A program made the position numbers and the translations under genes. Shown here piece after piece: positions 44,536-56,699 of a stretch of 64,000 nucleotides of DNA; the first letter of the stretch is position 1; the number at the start of each line of letters is the position of its first letter. The notes under the pieces are model-generated. The model had not been told where the DNA came from, searched no databases, and saw nothing but the letters and a program-made list of their open reading frames with translations. Location: assembly GCA_903813345.2 (NCBI GenBank), contig CAIIXF020000003.1:1516109-1580108 (forward strand), read 5' to 3'. The stretch is from Owenia fusiformis. Lineage: Eukaryota; Annelida; Polychaeta; Sabellida; Oweniidae.

Positions 44536-46140
44536 ATATGTTTTTCTGTCAGGGCATTGCTTTATTGTACACAGATTCCATAAGCTTGTATTCGCGAAAG
44601 TAACTAACACCTGTCGGCTACTGGATTAACCCGTCTATGGGAACAAGAAGCCCCAGAATGGCTGGACAGCATTCAAAGATGATATAGCCACAAGATACAT
44701 GAAACATTGTAAAGTAAATCAAAACATTTCAGATGAGGAACAATAAATGTCCTTGGCTTTTCCTTCTTTTACCAACACGCAGGCCCAACTATGCACATAA
44801 ACAGTTGAATTTTCAACCTGAATCATGGATTGAGAGTGTCATACTGCTCCATTTTTTCTTCAAACTTGTTCCATTCGGTGCAAAGTGAAACGAAAATGTT
44901 TTTCTGTCAGTGCATTGCTTTATTTGCAGTCCCTAATTTTAGCGGCGTATGGATCCCCAGCTGTAAGAAGATATTTCCACAGCTTGTGACGCAAACCACA
45001 CTAAAACGAGGGACGTGGTGTAACAGAATAATGTACCAACAGACAGGCATTTTTGTTTTGTTTTGCTTTGAATGGAACACATTTGACGAAATATGCAGCT
45101 ATATGAAACTCACAATTGTTATCTGGTAGGTTGAAAATTCAAATTACCTTTTCAAGAGACAAATGTGCTGTCATTTGACATGGCATGTGAATAAATATCT
45201 TTACAAAGCCCGAAAAAAGATGAGATCAATTTAGAACAATGTATGAGATTTATTAATTATATCGGCAGATTACAATAAACATATAAAGAGATTTTGGATG
45301 ATTAACCCTTCTCATTTTGAGGGAGTACTGATGGCGCCATTTCACTTTGTTAAGTGAGCTGATCTCCATATTGTGGCAGAATTGTTTGAAATCATAACCA
45401 AAGAATGTGTCATACAAGAGTTATAACATATAAGTTGACAAGATGTCCATCGACAGGAGTATCAATTGTTGTCCAAACGAAATTACTTTCGTCTCCATAT
45501 GAACATTGATATTTTAACCCCGCCCCTAAAGTGACGTACAACGTTATATTGTATATTTCAGGTGTAAAAGACTTTAAAATAGAAATGGTACAGTGTGTTC
45601 CTACACATCTGTTAACAAGAAAGATCCAAAGACAGAGAGTGGAGGAACTTAAGCAGAATTTAACAAGTGATACTGCAAACCCAGTAGAAACAATTTTCTT
45701 CATCACAAAATTGAATGAGGTATCTATCCTAAAGACATGTAAGAGGGAATCAGATATAGGAAGAAAGCAAAAAATTTTATCAAGGTCAAAGATCAAGAAT
45801 ATTTAGAAAAAAATGACACCCAACAATTTCAAAGGGAAAAAATAATAGGTTAGTTACATGAGAGGACGTTATTCCCCACGTAAATACCCTGCCTATAGAA
45901 GAGGAGGTTACACCCAGCTAAAAATCAGAAATGAAATTTGTTAACTTAAAGAATTCCATATGAGCAATCAAATGGATTGGTAAAACATGTTTACTCTGTA
46001 ATGAAACAGGCTGGGGTGTCAAAAATAGCCCCAACGTGGCAAAGGAAATTTGGAAAAAATGTCAGGTTGTTTCATGCATATGTTTTAGCTGAAATTTAGC
46101 TGAAAAATTAATTAAGCGTTTTCGTTTCACAAAAGCCGGT
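44536..46140. other. Stretch without a clear gene; one possible exon
   Basis: A word around GTTTTTCTGTCAGGGCATTG (44540) recurs near 44900, a small duplication. At 45562-45719 a frame flanked by TATATTTCAG and GAG|GTATCT encodes VKDFKIEMVQCVPTHLLTRK and LTSDTANPVETIFFITKLNE. It looks exon-like, but I recognise no domain. Confidence 0.3.
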
Positions 46141-46144
46141 TTGA

Positions 46145-46239
46145 TATAAAACACCGGAAATACATCTTTCAAACACGGAAGTATTTTAGTGCTCCTACAT
46201 ATTTAGTTCACACCCGACCAACAGATATTTCTGCCTTAG
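46145..46239 (+). promoter_or_regulatory. Candidate promoter with spliced leader exon
   Basis: TATAAAAC (46145-46152) is followed about 90 bp later by a strong donor, CCTTAG|GTGAGT at 46240. A transcription start would lie near 46176. No coding exon can be attached. Speculative. Confidence 0.25.
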
Positions 46240-46402
46240 GTGAGTAGAATAGGGTTTATCAGTTTTGATCAATCGCAAGTGGTTTGTCTATTTTAGTGCA
46301 CTTTAAATCTACGTTTTCCTTTTTGTGAATTCAAATTGCCAGCATCTGGTACTTTATTTAATCACATTTATCATGGTTCTTTCATGTATATTCTTTCTAT
46401 TA

Positions 46403-46851
46403 CTGTAGATTGGGTTAATTTGGCGCCTGGGTTAATTTGGCGCCCGCTTTAATTTGGCGAATTTGGCGAAAATGAAAAATTCGCCAATTTAAATATTCGC
46501 CAAAATTTAGAACGAATCCCCGGGAATTAACTAGGGTATTTTGTCCAATGTTTTAGGTCACTTCCGGTTTAGCTTTTTCCAAAAATATGAAAAAATGTCT
46601 CTCATAAATTGGCTCAGAACTGGTCAGTCACTCATTAATACTCAGGGAAAAACGCAGTATGGTAGCAGCATAGATCGAGGTACAAAATGTAAAGGATGTT
46701 CTCACAAAAATGTACAAACGTGGTGAATATCGCCAGTGGTCCTTAAAAATTTTTTTTTTCTTTTTGCAATCCGCCAAATTAAATAGCCGCCAATATGCCA
46801 AAAATGGCAAAATCGCCAAATTAAGTATCGCCAAATTAACCCAATCTACAG
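46403..46851. mobile_element. MITE with long perfect ends and TA target
   Basis: CTGTAGATTGGGTTAATTTG at the left is mirrored exactly at the right (CAAATTAACCCAATCTACAG), with TA on both sides. Subterminal TAATTTGGCG words are repeated and inverted. The TA duplication and size suggest mobilisation by a Tc1/mariner-type enzyme. Confidence 0.88.
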
Positions 46852-49800
46852 TATTACATCCAATGTTTAATATTTAATCGTAGTTCTGAAAATAGATTCT
46901 AATTTTACGTAATATTTGGGATCTTGATTCATATTTTTGGGCCATTGATACAGCATTTACACAATTTCATATCGTCGCCCATTGGGGAACCTCACCGGCA
47001 TATTAACCTAGTTTTCATGCGGTATTAACCAATTAGATGTATGCAGTCCAAAACGTCCGCGCGGGGCATATAAAAGGAATTTGACCAGTTTGTCAAGTTG
47101 TGCGTCAAAGAATTTAGAGACTGGAACAGCTTCGGGTCGTAAGTAAGAATATTTTGTTGAGTAATTGACGAAGGATTTTAGATCAAATATCATCACAGTT
47201 GGTCCATTTTTTTGCCTGGACATTTTGAGCATTGTTTTAGAGATTGAAATCGGATTGTATCTATTACTATATTTGCAGAGATTGTGTGTGTATTTTTATT
47301 CATTAATTTTACCCAACATTTTTATTTGGTAGAGTTGCAACCAACTTTGCAACCCCATATCGGTGCAAGGAATATTTGCACCAAAAATAATCAACTGAAG
47401 GACATTTGGGAGAGTTGCAACCAACTTTGCAGACTTTGCAGGAACAGATTGTAGATCTTCCGTTATCTCCAGCCATGACGTCCTCTGCATTGAACATGCC
47501 AAAGTATGACGTTGATCTGGGAACTTTGAACTGAATTTACACTTCTTTATGCTGAAATTAATAGTTTATCCATACATTTTAAGAAAATAGATGTGGAGCC
47601 TAAATTTAACCTGATATCTCAGAAAAAATAAAAACTTTTGAATTTTCTCTCTACAGTCGTTGTTGCCCCTTTAACGTTCTGATTGGAAATGTCGTCTAGT
47701 TGGTGTCGTTGCAAATGTTGCTGCTTGTCCTGCTGTTTCTACAGCACGTCCTACTGGTGTTGAATGCACTATTTTACTATTCATATCATTGTTTAACTTG
47801 CATGATTGTACAAAAAAGGAAAAGATTCAGGACTGGGGATAAATCGTATTCCCATTGTTATAATAAAACCATTTAAGGGTTAATCATTTCAGAAAAACTG
47901 TATTGTTTCAATGTATTTTCCAGGTATCACACAAGATGGGACACTCTCAAAAATGAAGAACTTGCAGACATCAGCAGAACCCACTAAAATTCAACTCAGC
48001 CCATATACCCCAAGAACAGATTTTCTTTGAGACTATCTGAGATCAACATTCAGAAATACAACTAACTTTGGTTACCAAATACATGTTATCTTATGTTTAA
48101 GACTTTGTGCACACCCCTGGGTGTACACCTTTTATTGTGCCAAGTATCATTAGGATTTTATTTGAGCCTATATATAGAGCACAGAGTAGGGAGGTCAAGC
48201 GGAACATGCATGAGGTCCATTGGCTGGTGGGTGCTATGGGGTTGATGAGCTTTCAAGGAGCTCATTCTTAATTTTTCTAGCATTTTCATTGGAAATACAT
48301 AAATAAATACATAAAGATACAGTTTATAAATTGAACAGTGTCAATTAATACACTTCATTGTATTTGCTTACACTGATAAAATTCAATTACTTTATGGATG
48401 GTAGATGAGTTAATTGAATTTTTGTTTTTCTTGCCTTTTTGCAATTTACTGTATGATTGTGAATTATATTCAACAGCATCTTTTGTTGCACAAACTGCCT
48501 CTTGTTTTAAGGACATTTTATAACACCAGCAAATATTGGTGGTGTTATATTGTAGTCACCATGTTCTGTGTAATGTATACTGTGTACCATGTACTCCATA
48601 TTCTGGACTGCTAATGTTAGAAGCTTGTCATCATGTTTTAAAGAAAACCACCCTATACATTACAGTTATTAACAGCTGTCATGAACTAAACCTGATTAAA
48701 GGATCTGTACCCCCAGGTGTACCTATAAGAACTTAGAAAATTGCAGAAAATGGAAAAATCAAAATCAAAAATTATTTTATTGCAGCATGAGTCTTTAATA
48801 AGTATATATTTAGGAAACAAGTGTGTCATTGATGCCGTTAATCAGTAAAAATTGCCATGTTTTGCTTTGTTTTTGTATAACTGAGTTTAAATCTTGGGAT
48901 CATAGAAATTGACAACTCTTCGCTGTTTTTTCTGATAAACTTTCCGCCGTTGTCAGTGATAGATATATTTTTTGAATATGTAACTGTTACATTGTGTTGG
49001 GTATGTTGAAATCATTTTTAAGTGTGGAAATGTTATTAAAACATTAGTTTCAGATCAATCTTCCCTGTTGCCTTTTATATCTGACCTAACTTATACAGTT
49101 ATACATTGATATATCCTATAATCTTATAAAATTTTATTTAAAATACTTAAAAATGGTCCTGAATGACATTATGAAAACTTAGCCCCAATTGTGTTGAAGC
49201 ATGACCTTGCATATCTGACTTGAAATGCACTTTTAAATGACCTTAAATTTAAATCTAATGACCTAATTTATTTCCAAACACCTTCCTAATAGATCAAAGT
49301 AACAATTTTCATGTTTTATTAACTCAAATATTTGGGGGCACATTAGCATGCATGGGTGGCCATTTGAATTCTAGTGGCCATATTGGCAGTTTTTGGAAGA
49401 TCTTGTTATCACATTTTGAAGAAAAACTACAGGCCCAGTCTGTTCCAATTTTTTACAGTTATGAGTAAGTTACCATTCTACACAAGTCAAAACTGGAGGT
49501 GTGGTTTTGTCAACATCTGTTTCTCATTAAATAAGCCTGCTGTATTTTTATTTGACTACAAAAACTTGCCCCTCTAGGAAAGAGGTTCAGACAATAAAAG
49601 AGACACATAACATATTGAAATCAAGGTTGGAAGGTACTATCATTAGTAAAATTAGTGCTATGAATCACAAAAAAATAAATATGGGATGGGTTTGTGATTT
49701 CATTTTTGGATTGTGATGGATTGGAAGCATACTATGTAGTTAAAGTTATAGAAATCTGATAAAATGGGATAAGTTAGAATAATTATTTGGATATGGATGG

Positions 49801-50105
49801 ATTGGGATACCTAATGGAAGTTACAGTTATAGTTGTATTTCAATGTTTAGGTCAGTAAGACCTGTAGCTATCAAAAGGCTTAAGCCTGTATCATAAGAGT
49901 TAAAAGATCTGATAAAATGAGAATAAGAAAAAAAAAAAGTTCTTTTCACCATTAAGACTGGTGTACTCTTCAATGTTCCCTTTTCTTGTTTTTTCCCTTT
50001 GGCCCTTGTGCATACATATTTATGACAAATCTATATGCTGCATTTTGTAACCATTTATAATTTAGTATAAAATTTTCACTGATATTGATTTAGCCTAATT
50101 TTGTT
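46852..50105. other. Long stretch without a supported gene
   Basis: A promoter-like pair, CCAAT (47029-47033) and TATAAAAG (47069-47076), is followed by a donor at TCGGGTC|GTAAGT (47139). I found no coding exon to attach. GAGTTGCAACCAACTTTGCA occurs twice at 47332 and 47411. The rest is AT-rich with scattered short open frames and no domain. Confidence 0.4.
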
Positions 50106-50109
50106 CCAG

Positions 50110-50296
50110 AAAAGGTTGTTCTCTGGCTGATGGGCCCTTTCTTGATAAGGGTTACAAAGTATACCAGGATAATTGGTACAACAGTGTGAGGTTAGTGTCA
50201 TACCTGCTATCACGGCTAACTGTGTCTGTGGCAGAATTCCCCTGGGTCTACGCAATACCCGGTTAGATGTTGGTGGCCATCATGCTATCCAAGCAG
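50110..50296 (+). pseudogene. piggyBac-type transposase fragment
   Basis: The frame reads GPFLDKGYKVYQDNWYNSVR, matching the DDE_Tnp_1_7 segment 'F.DKGY.VYMDN[FW]Y[TS]S' with its catalytic Asp in DNWY, then SYLLSR. The expected continuation (Cys-Gly-x-[IV] and later residues) lies in another frame (NCVCGRIPLGLRNTR), so a frameshift has occurred; the first frame ends at TAG. Flanking CCAG and GCAG|GTAATA could be splice sites or coincidence. The rest of the gene is not seen. Confidence 0.7.
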
Positions 50297-50613
50297 GTAA
50301 TAATACTAAATGTAATTCATTCTATTTTTGTGTGTTGATTAAGGTAGTTATTATACACTCAGAGGCCTAATAATAGACTTAACAATTCAGAGTTTATAAT
50401 TTCTAGTAGTAGATAGAGATGTCTGTTTGACTCCCTCGATTTCATTTTGTATATCTTGATATACATTTCATGATATACATATGCAAAATCTTTAAAGTAC
50501 TGATATTCATTTTCACCTACATATCAATGTGCAATTCTATAATTTATATAGATGTGGCTACTATTCAGATGCTAATGAAAGCTTTATCTTGAGCACCGGC
50601 ACATTGCTTCCTG

Positions 50614-51584
50614 GTCAACTCAACCCCAAGTCAACTCAACCCAAGTCAACTCAACCCTTAGTCAAGTCGACCCCAAGTCAAGTCGACCCTTAGTCAAGTC
50701 GACCCCAAGTCATCTCGACCCTTAGTCAACTCGACCCCAAGTCATCTCAACCCTTGGTCAACTCAACCCTTAGTCAAGTCGACCTAAATGATTTTACTTG
50801 TTTTAAGTAGATTAAAATACAATATAATCCCATTGTTTGTGCAGTTTGATTTGAAATCAAACTTCAAAGAAAAAAACATTTCTGCCACCTATAGATCAAA
50901 ACGAAGATTTGAAATGGATCATAAAATCCCAATCTGATTGTTTATGACACCTGACATCGATGGGTACGATAATGGAAATTGTAAAATCATAAATCCCATT
51001 GTTTGTTCAGTCTTGTTTTAAAATCTAGATTAAAAAAAATAAACATTTCTATCGCCTATAGATCAGAAGGAAGATTTGAAATATATCATATTGTTTATTA
51101 TTATTATCAAAATATAAAATCATTCAATACAAAGTAATGGATGGATGTTGGCACAATGCACATGTTGCATAAGTTACCTGTTGTCAAAAATACTGTTGCA
51201 ACAATTTCAGTATAACAGAAAAGTGTATGGATAATTTTTATTTTTATTTCAGAGAGATAAAACAAGCTCAAATATGAAGGGGTGAAATATATGTATAGCA
51301 TCGTGAATAGCCCTATTAAGATTAATCAAATATTATTTTGGTAAATAAATGTCATATTTATAAAAATTATAAATGCGTTAAGCACAAACTTCAATAGTTG
51401 ATAATTTTATTTTGGAAAATTAGCATTTAAGTCCCTCATTCTTTCAAAATTCATCAATATCATACCATGAAAATAGTATATCTATTTGTTTTTTTATGGT
51501 GGGGTCGAGTTGACTAAGGGTTGAGATGACCAAGGGTTGAGATGACCAAGGGTTGAGATGACTTGGGGTCGAGTTGACTAAGGG
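50614..51584. mobile_element. Foldback-like element with inverted minisatellite ends
   Basis: From 50614 to 50784 a 15-bp word AAGTCAACTCAACCC (variants with GTCGACC) repeats about 11 times. From 51500 to 51584 the reverse complement (GGGTTGAGATGACCAAGGG type) repeats about five times. The centre holds two diverged direct copies of about 165 bp (ATCCCATTGTTTGT at 50831 and 50995; CCTATAGATCA). There is no coding region. Inverted tandem ends are typical of foldback elements. Confidence 0.7.
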
Positions 51585-52031
51585 CACATTCAGGCTAGGC
51601 AATTGAGGGCTGTAACCATGAGGTTGAGACTTCGAGACGGGTGTGTCATTGTGTTTATTCATTTACTAACAACACATGTTACATGACATTACACTCATAT
51701 CAGGACTTCATCAGACACACTGTGCATGTACTGTACACTGTATATATGCCTACACTGTACAATACAATGATAAATAATTTATGCTTCAGTAATGCCTACT
51801 TTTCTGTTACTCGAACAAGAGAGATATTGCTAACTAGGTGTCTGTATGCAGTGGAATTTTCGATAAAACCAAAACTTAAAACATAGATTTGCTAGATACT
51901 GTTATAAATGCTATAGAGGAAAAGCTTTGAATACATGATGTGATCAACCCTGATACTATCAACTCTTGGGAAGACAATATCAAATCTTGGCCTAATGTTG
52001 ACCTTGGTAAAATATTCATATGGTGTTTCAG

Positions 52032-52223
52032 GATGTGGATGATAGATATAGGGTGAAAGTGGTTAGAAAGGTACCGCCTATATTGGAGTTGCAGTGGTCA
52101 AGCTATGTTGAAGGTTGGCAGAACTATCATTTGATGAAAAGGAACAAGTACTATTTCATCAATGCGAAGACTGGGGAGAAGAGATGGAAATTTAAGGGAG
52201 TTCAACGATTCAGAAGACAGTAG
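52032..52223 (+). CDS. Possible terminal exon with a WW-like motif
   Basis: After GTGTTTCAG the frame encodes DVDDRYRVKVVRKVPPILEL and GWQNYHLMKRNKYYFINAKT, then GEKRWKFKG, ending at TAG after 63 codons. The spacing W-x(9-10)-K-Y-Y-F-I-N-x-x-T-G-x-x-x-W resembles a WW domain, but the final Pro is absent (WKFKG). No upstream exon was joined. Confidence 0.35.
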   Translation, partial: DVDDRYRVKVVRKVPPILELQWSSYVEGWQNYHLMKRNKYYFINAKTGEKRWKFKGVQRFRRQ

Positions 52224-52505
52224 CAGCTCAGACTAATGAGGCTGGGAAGGATGGGATATGTACAATATGCTGGTGGACAATGTGAATTTTAATGTATGCT
52301 TAATAAGCTAGAAATATTATTATATATAATATTGAAGTGAATCTGAAATATTTTGTAATTGAATAAGATGTTCAGAAAAGAATGTACTGGCCTCGAATAA
52401 TAAATGATGTCACAGATTATGTCAAACTATGTAAGTACTGCATTTTTTCTTTTGTTGATCTAAAGAAAATCTACAAGTCTACATGAATTCATAAAAGGTT
52501 CAAGA

Positions 52506-52966
52506 GTTGTTTGTAGAATAGAATGAATTGGAGGAGTTTTTTCATGCATTTCTCTTAATACACTTTAAAACTTTTTATTGACTATTGTTTTGGTTTATAT
52601 CACAACCCAATGAGGTGTGTATTAATGATTAACTTTCCTGTTATCTCAAAATCTGCTTGGATACCATAGGATTGGCATGGGAAATTCCTCAAAGATAAAT
52701 TCAAGGGACTAAGGAATTGGTACCATTTACACAATTTGAGAACCTATTTTAAAACAGCATTTATATGATCGTAATCAATGATTCCCAGCCCTCTGAAGTT
52801 TGAAAAATAATCCATAGGTAATCCTTGAAAAAGAGAAATATTTTTTTGGGGATTATATGGTGCAGTCTTATAGTCAATAAAATGGTTTAAAGTGTATTGA
52901 TGTTTTTAAGATAAAAAACACAAGCAAAATGCATGAAAAACTACCTTGATTCATTCTACAAACAAC
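52506..52966. mobile_element. MITE or foldback element with ends of about 90 bp
   Basis: GTTGTTTGTAGAAT at 52506 is mirrored by ATTCTACAAACAAC at 52953. Further in, TTTTTCATGCATTT and AATACACTTTAAA...TTTTATTGACTAT are mirrored by the corresponding words at 52890-52940. The centre is non-coding. Confidence 0.8.
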
Positions 52967-53356
52967 ATGCAGTCCTTTGCTTGACAATCGAATCCCTTTC
53001 CCATAGCAACCATCAAACCTATCATCACCATAATCTTTTTCCAGTTACTAATGACATGTACATGTGTAATTTTTATTAGTGTGTTAATACGAGGGGAGTT
53101 GCATAAATATTTGGGGATGAACAAAATAATAAAACGTTAACTAATGCCTACTTATCAAACAAATCAGATTCATTCTACATACACAGGACACAGATGTGTA
53201 AGAGAATGCATGCGGCCAGAAGAAAATGAGATTTTTTGTCACAGAATGAATTTAATTGTTAAATTGGTGCAGGGCATGTTCAATCAATATCTTTTCATTG
53301 ATACGCTTAATTGATTAGTATAACACTGAATTGAAGCACAAATTATTTATTTGCAG

Positions 53357-53553
53357 ATGCCATAAAACCTAAACACACATATTTCAATGACAGTGAGGAG
53401 GATGGGAATAGTGGAGATGAAGACAATGAGGAGAATGGGAGTGAGGAAGAAGAAAATAGTGGAGACGAAGACAGTGGAGAGAATGGGAGTGAGAGAGAAG
53501 AGAATAGTGGAGACGAAGACAGTGGAGAGAATGGGAGTGTACTAGAATACTAG
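53357..53553 (+). CDS. Possible acidic terminal exon with 16-residue repeats
   Basis: After TTATTTGCAG a frame starting AIKPKHTYFNDSEEDGNSGD runs to TAG. It contains about 2.7 copies of a 48-bp unit encoding NSGDEDSGENGSEEEE-like residues and ends GSVLEY. Splice acceptor, codon-phase repeat and stop agree, but the protein is low complexity and no partner exon is seen. Confidence 0.4.
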
Positions 53554-53720
53554 TAATATGTTTTAAGCCATTTTAAAAAGATGTTTTTGTTTTTTAAAAA
53601 TATGTGATAATACAAATCATAAAATAAGAAATTGTATAGACAGTTCATAAATAAGTGTAAATATGTTTAGAATTGGCTATAAAATTAGGTAGAGATTAGG
53701 CTATAAAATAAGCATACATA

Positions 53721-53921
53721 CCGTATTCTCTGTAATTAGCGCCCAGGGCGTTTAGAAAATTGAAAATACATTATTTAGACCATTCTAATAAGCGCCCATG
53801 TATGAAAGAAATCAGAAATCCCGAGGGATTTCATGTATGGCAATTTTTCTTGACAAGAATGCATTTTCTTCAACATATTTTTATAATAATATGACAAGTG
53901 CTGTTATTGGAGAGAATACGG
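53721..53921. mobile_element. MITE with CCGTATTCTCT ends and TA target
   Basis: CCGTATTCTCTGTAATTAGC at the left and, reversed, CCGTATTCTCTCCAATAAC at the right are flanked by TA on both sides. Internal GCGCCCA words face each other near the ends. It is 201 bp and non-coding. Confidence 0.85.
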
Positions 53922-54377
53922 TAAAGATCGCTTAGACAATATTGACAGTGGTTGAAGACCCGTCTATGTCTAATTTATTTCCGGCACGCCCACTTTGTCA
54001 TTATCGCCGATTACCTTCAATATTTCCACTAAAGACTGCTGGATATCGATCTAAAGTTATACATTATTTCTAATTTGATGAGAGATCATCATTATTCGTG
54101 CAAAAGTCGTGTAAAAGTCGAGAAACATTAAAAAGAAACCAGAAAGTTCACGACCTTGACATGCGCAGAACATCTTTAAGGTATATATCAGCTATGGCAT
54201 TAATGGTTGAGAAAAAGGGATTGGGTCATTTTTCTTCTTTCCCTTTTGGCAACTGGGCAGAGATATTTATCCATATTTACAGCTAATTCAATATTATCTA
54301 TTCCATTTCTGTTTCAGAGATAGCAAAGTTCACAATATACATGATATTTAATAAACTGCCTTGATCTTTTATAGGGT

Positions 54378-55171
54378 ATACCATCCACATATATCTACTT
54401 TGATAGTGGATGGTCAAAGATATCACATAAGCACACATACAATGCCAAATGGGGTGTTGTGATTGTAATCTGCAGGAGAACAATGAAAGTTCTACATATA
54501 ATAGTGCTAAATTCATATTGTAAGATATGCTCTATGTGTGAAGAGCAGGAAAGGACACCTCCTGTCCACACCTGTGGCAAGAATCACGAGGGCTCCGCCC
54601 AATCAATGGAGAGCGAAGGAGCTCTCATTGCTTTCAAAGAAATTGATGAGATGGGGGGGTTTATGATATACTCATATTATTGGGGATGGAGATAGTAGCG
54701 TGCTGGGTCCACAATGGGCAGGTCTTAAAAAAGTAGAATGTATCAACCATGCCCTCAAAAATGTGAAAGCTTCCATGGTGAAAGTTGCTGAAGAAAATCC
54801 TGCATTTAGAGGTAGTTTATTTTAAAAGATGATCATGCATTATTTCATATCATCATGTGTTAGAATACCTTGTATAATAGGAATTATTAATTTGATTGAC
54901 ACTTTTGTAGGTATAAAACTTTGTGGTGTTTTTATTTTATTTTTAATTTATTTTATTAAGTAACTTTTGGAGTAAACCATGACAAAAATTACAAAAGTAA
55001 ATTTTTGTATAAGTAAAGGGAAACTAAGTGTCCAAAATCAGCAACAGATATGCGGAGCACTGAAAATGGCTACTATAACCCGCAGTAAACAGGAAGATCC
55101 ACGCGATTTAGTAGAATCAGCTCTTGCTGCTGACTATCGTAACACCCCCAATCATGTGTTTGGTGATATGA
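54378..55171 (+). pseudogene. Mutator-type transposase remnant
   Basis: Successive segments are YIYFDSGWSKISHKHTYNAK, SYCKICSMCEEQE with NHEGSAQSMESEGA, then after a frameshift GDGDSSVLGPQWAGLKKVEC with INHALKN. After an intron-like gap (about 54820-55040) comes PRDLVESALAADYRNTPNHV with FGD. The D-x-G-W, C-x-x-C, E-S-x-x-A, G-D-G-D-S and C-x-N-H-x-x-K order fits the metazoan Mutator-like DDE domain family. At least one frameshift (near 54682), a stop and a truncated end make it non-functional. It is followed within 260 bp by the kinase pseudogene. Confidence 0.65.
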
Positions 55172-55429
55172 TAATAATAAATGATAATAATTAGAGCTAT
55201 TTTGAGAATTAAAAATGTTTAAAGTTGAACCCTCCAATGACTGTATCAGGTCCCACGTAGGCGGGTATAAGGTAGTAGGTTTTTATACTAAAAGCCAAGA
55301 GATCGGATTACAACAATTTTGATGGAAAAACACGGGCTAAGATTGCCCATTACGCTTTAGAAATTAATTATGGACTATTGTAAATATGGTAATGGAAAAT
55401 ATTCGCCATATTGGATTTTATTTTTCTAG

Positions 55430-56697
55430 GATGTCACCTCACAGACCAAGATGGAGACACTCAAATAAGAGTATACAGCAGCGATGTCTACAATGATATG
55501 TTAAGCCAGACAAAACTCAAGATATCAAGAACAATGCTTGGAAGATGCCTGAAATGACTCTACCCAGGAACCAAGCTAGTCAATGGCGGGAAATCAACAA
55601 AGAACATACCGAGAAAGTATAACTACTCCGGGGTTTACTACAGGAGCGTTTCTTCCGAAATCCCACAGTCAGCACCTATAGCCTTCAACGAAGACACTGA
55701 TGACTTGGATATACAACAGTCATGCAGTATGACAATACAAGCTATCATTGAAAGACTCGAATCACCACCCAGAAGACAAGGCCCTGCTACATCGGAAATC
55801 GCTACCCAGACAGAAATAGAATTCACCAGCACAGGATCCCAGACAGATTTCACCTCTCCATCAACACAGCAAGTCAACGACCTACAAAAGCAAATCAAGC
55901 ACCTCTCTGATCTTCTTCACGCCACACAGCTAGAAATGGACCGATTATACACTACGTTAGGCTACCTTCAAAATCCCCACAGTACTGAAGCAGGTGAACG
56001 GTATCACGTGGAAGCAGACTTTGAGCAACTTTCCTCCCTTGAACGTATTTTGGGAAAAGGCTCATTTGGCGTGGTTACCCAAAGACGTCTCCAGAATGGC
56101 ACAAGAATTGCAGTGAAGCAGCTTACAAGTCGAGAATCTCCAATCCGAGAATTTCAACACCTGGCAGCTGCACAAACCGGATTCTATACAAAGCCTCCTG
56201 GCAGTAAACCTCAATGGACCACCCTATACAATAGTAAGTGAGTGTGTACACCTTGGATCTACAGCAGCATCAATGGAGGATGTTGTGCGAGACCCAGCAT
56301 TCTATCAACAGATAAACCCTCGAGCCCAGCTGAAATGTTTGGTAGCAGGACTCGAATTTCTTCACAGTCGAGGAATCCTTCACAATGATATCAAATTGAA
56401 AACTACCTTCTATCATCTTCTACATCAGGCGTCATCATCGACTTTGGGATTGCCTGTCCACTAGCAGAGCCGAGGAAGTACTCTAAACCAGCCGATCACC
56501 TGTGCTACTGGATAGCCCCGGTGGTGCAGAATGCTACCAATGCATTCTCTGTACATAGTGACATTTTTTCAGTAGGGACATTTGTGGGTAGGATTCACGA
56601 GATTACCCCTTGGTTCATTTCTGTTGCAACTAAGTGTTGCAACTCTCAGCCACTCTGCCGTCCTTGTTTGACTTGTTTTTTATGCATTGTAACTTAA
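55430..56697 (+). pseudogene. Protein-kinase-like gene, broken by a stop and two frameshifts
   Basis: An exon opening after TTTTTCTAG runs (frame of CHLTDQDGDTQIRVYSSDVY) to an in-frame TGA at 55555. It then continues in the same frame through a coiled-coil-like stretch (QQVNDLQKQIKHLSDLL) to the kinase N-lobe: LGKGSFGVV glycine loop and IAVKQL lysine. A frameshift near 56200 moves to the frame with LEFLHSRGILHNDIK (catalytic Asp; HND replaces the usual HRD). A second near 56400 moves to VIIDFGIACPL (Mg-binding DFG) and HSDIFSVGTF. The C-lobe stops early. The domain order is normal for Ser/Thr-type kinases, but the gene as assembled cannot encode one. Assembly error cannot be excluded. Confidence 0.75.
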
Positions 56698-56699
56698 AT

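Noticed and set aside
44252-44629. A membrane or silk-like repeat protein encoded by the 24-bp array
   Set aside because: Frames are open on both strands purely because the unit is a multiple of three; no flanking coding sequence or start supports translation.
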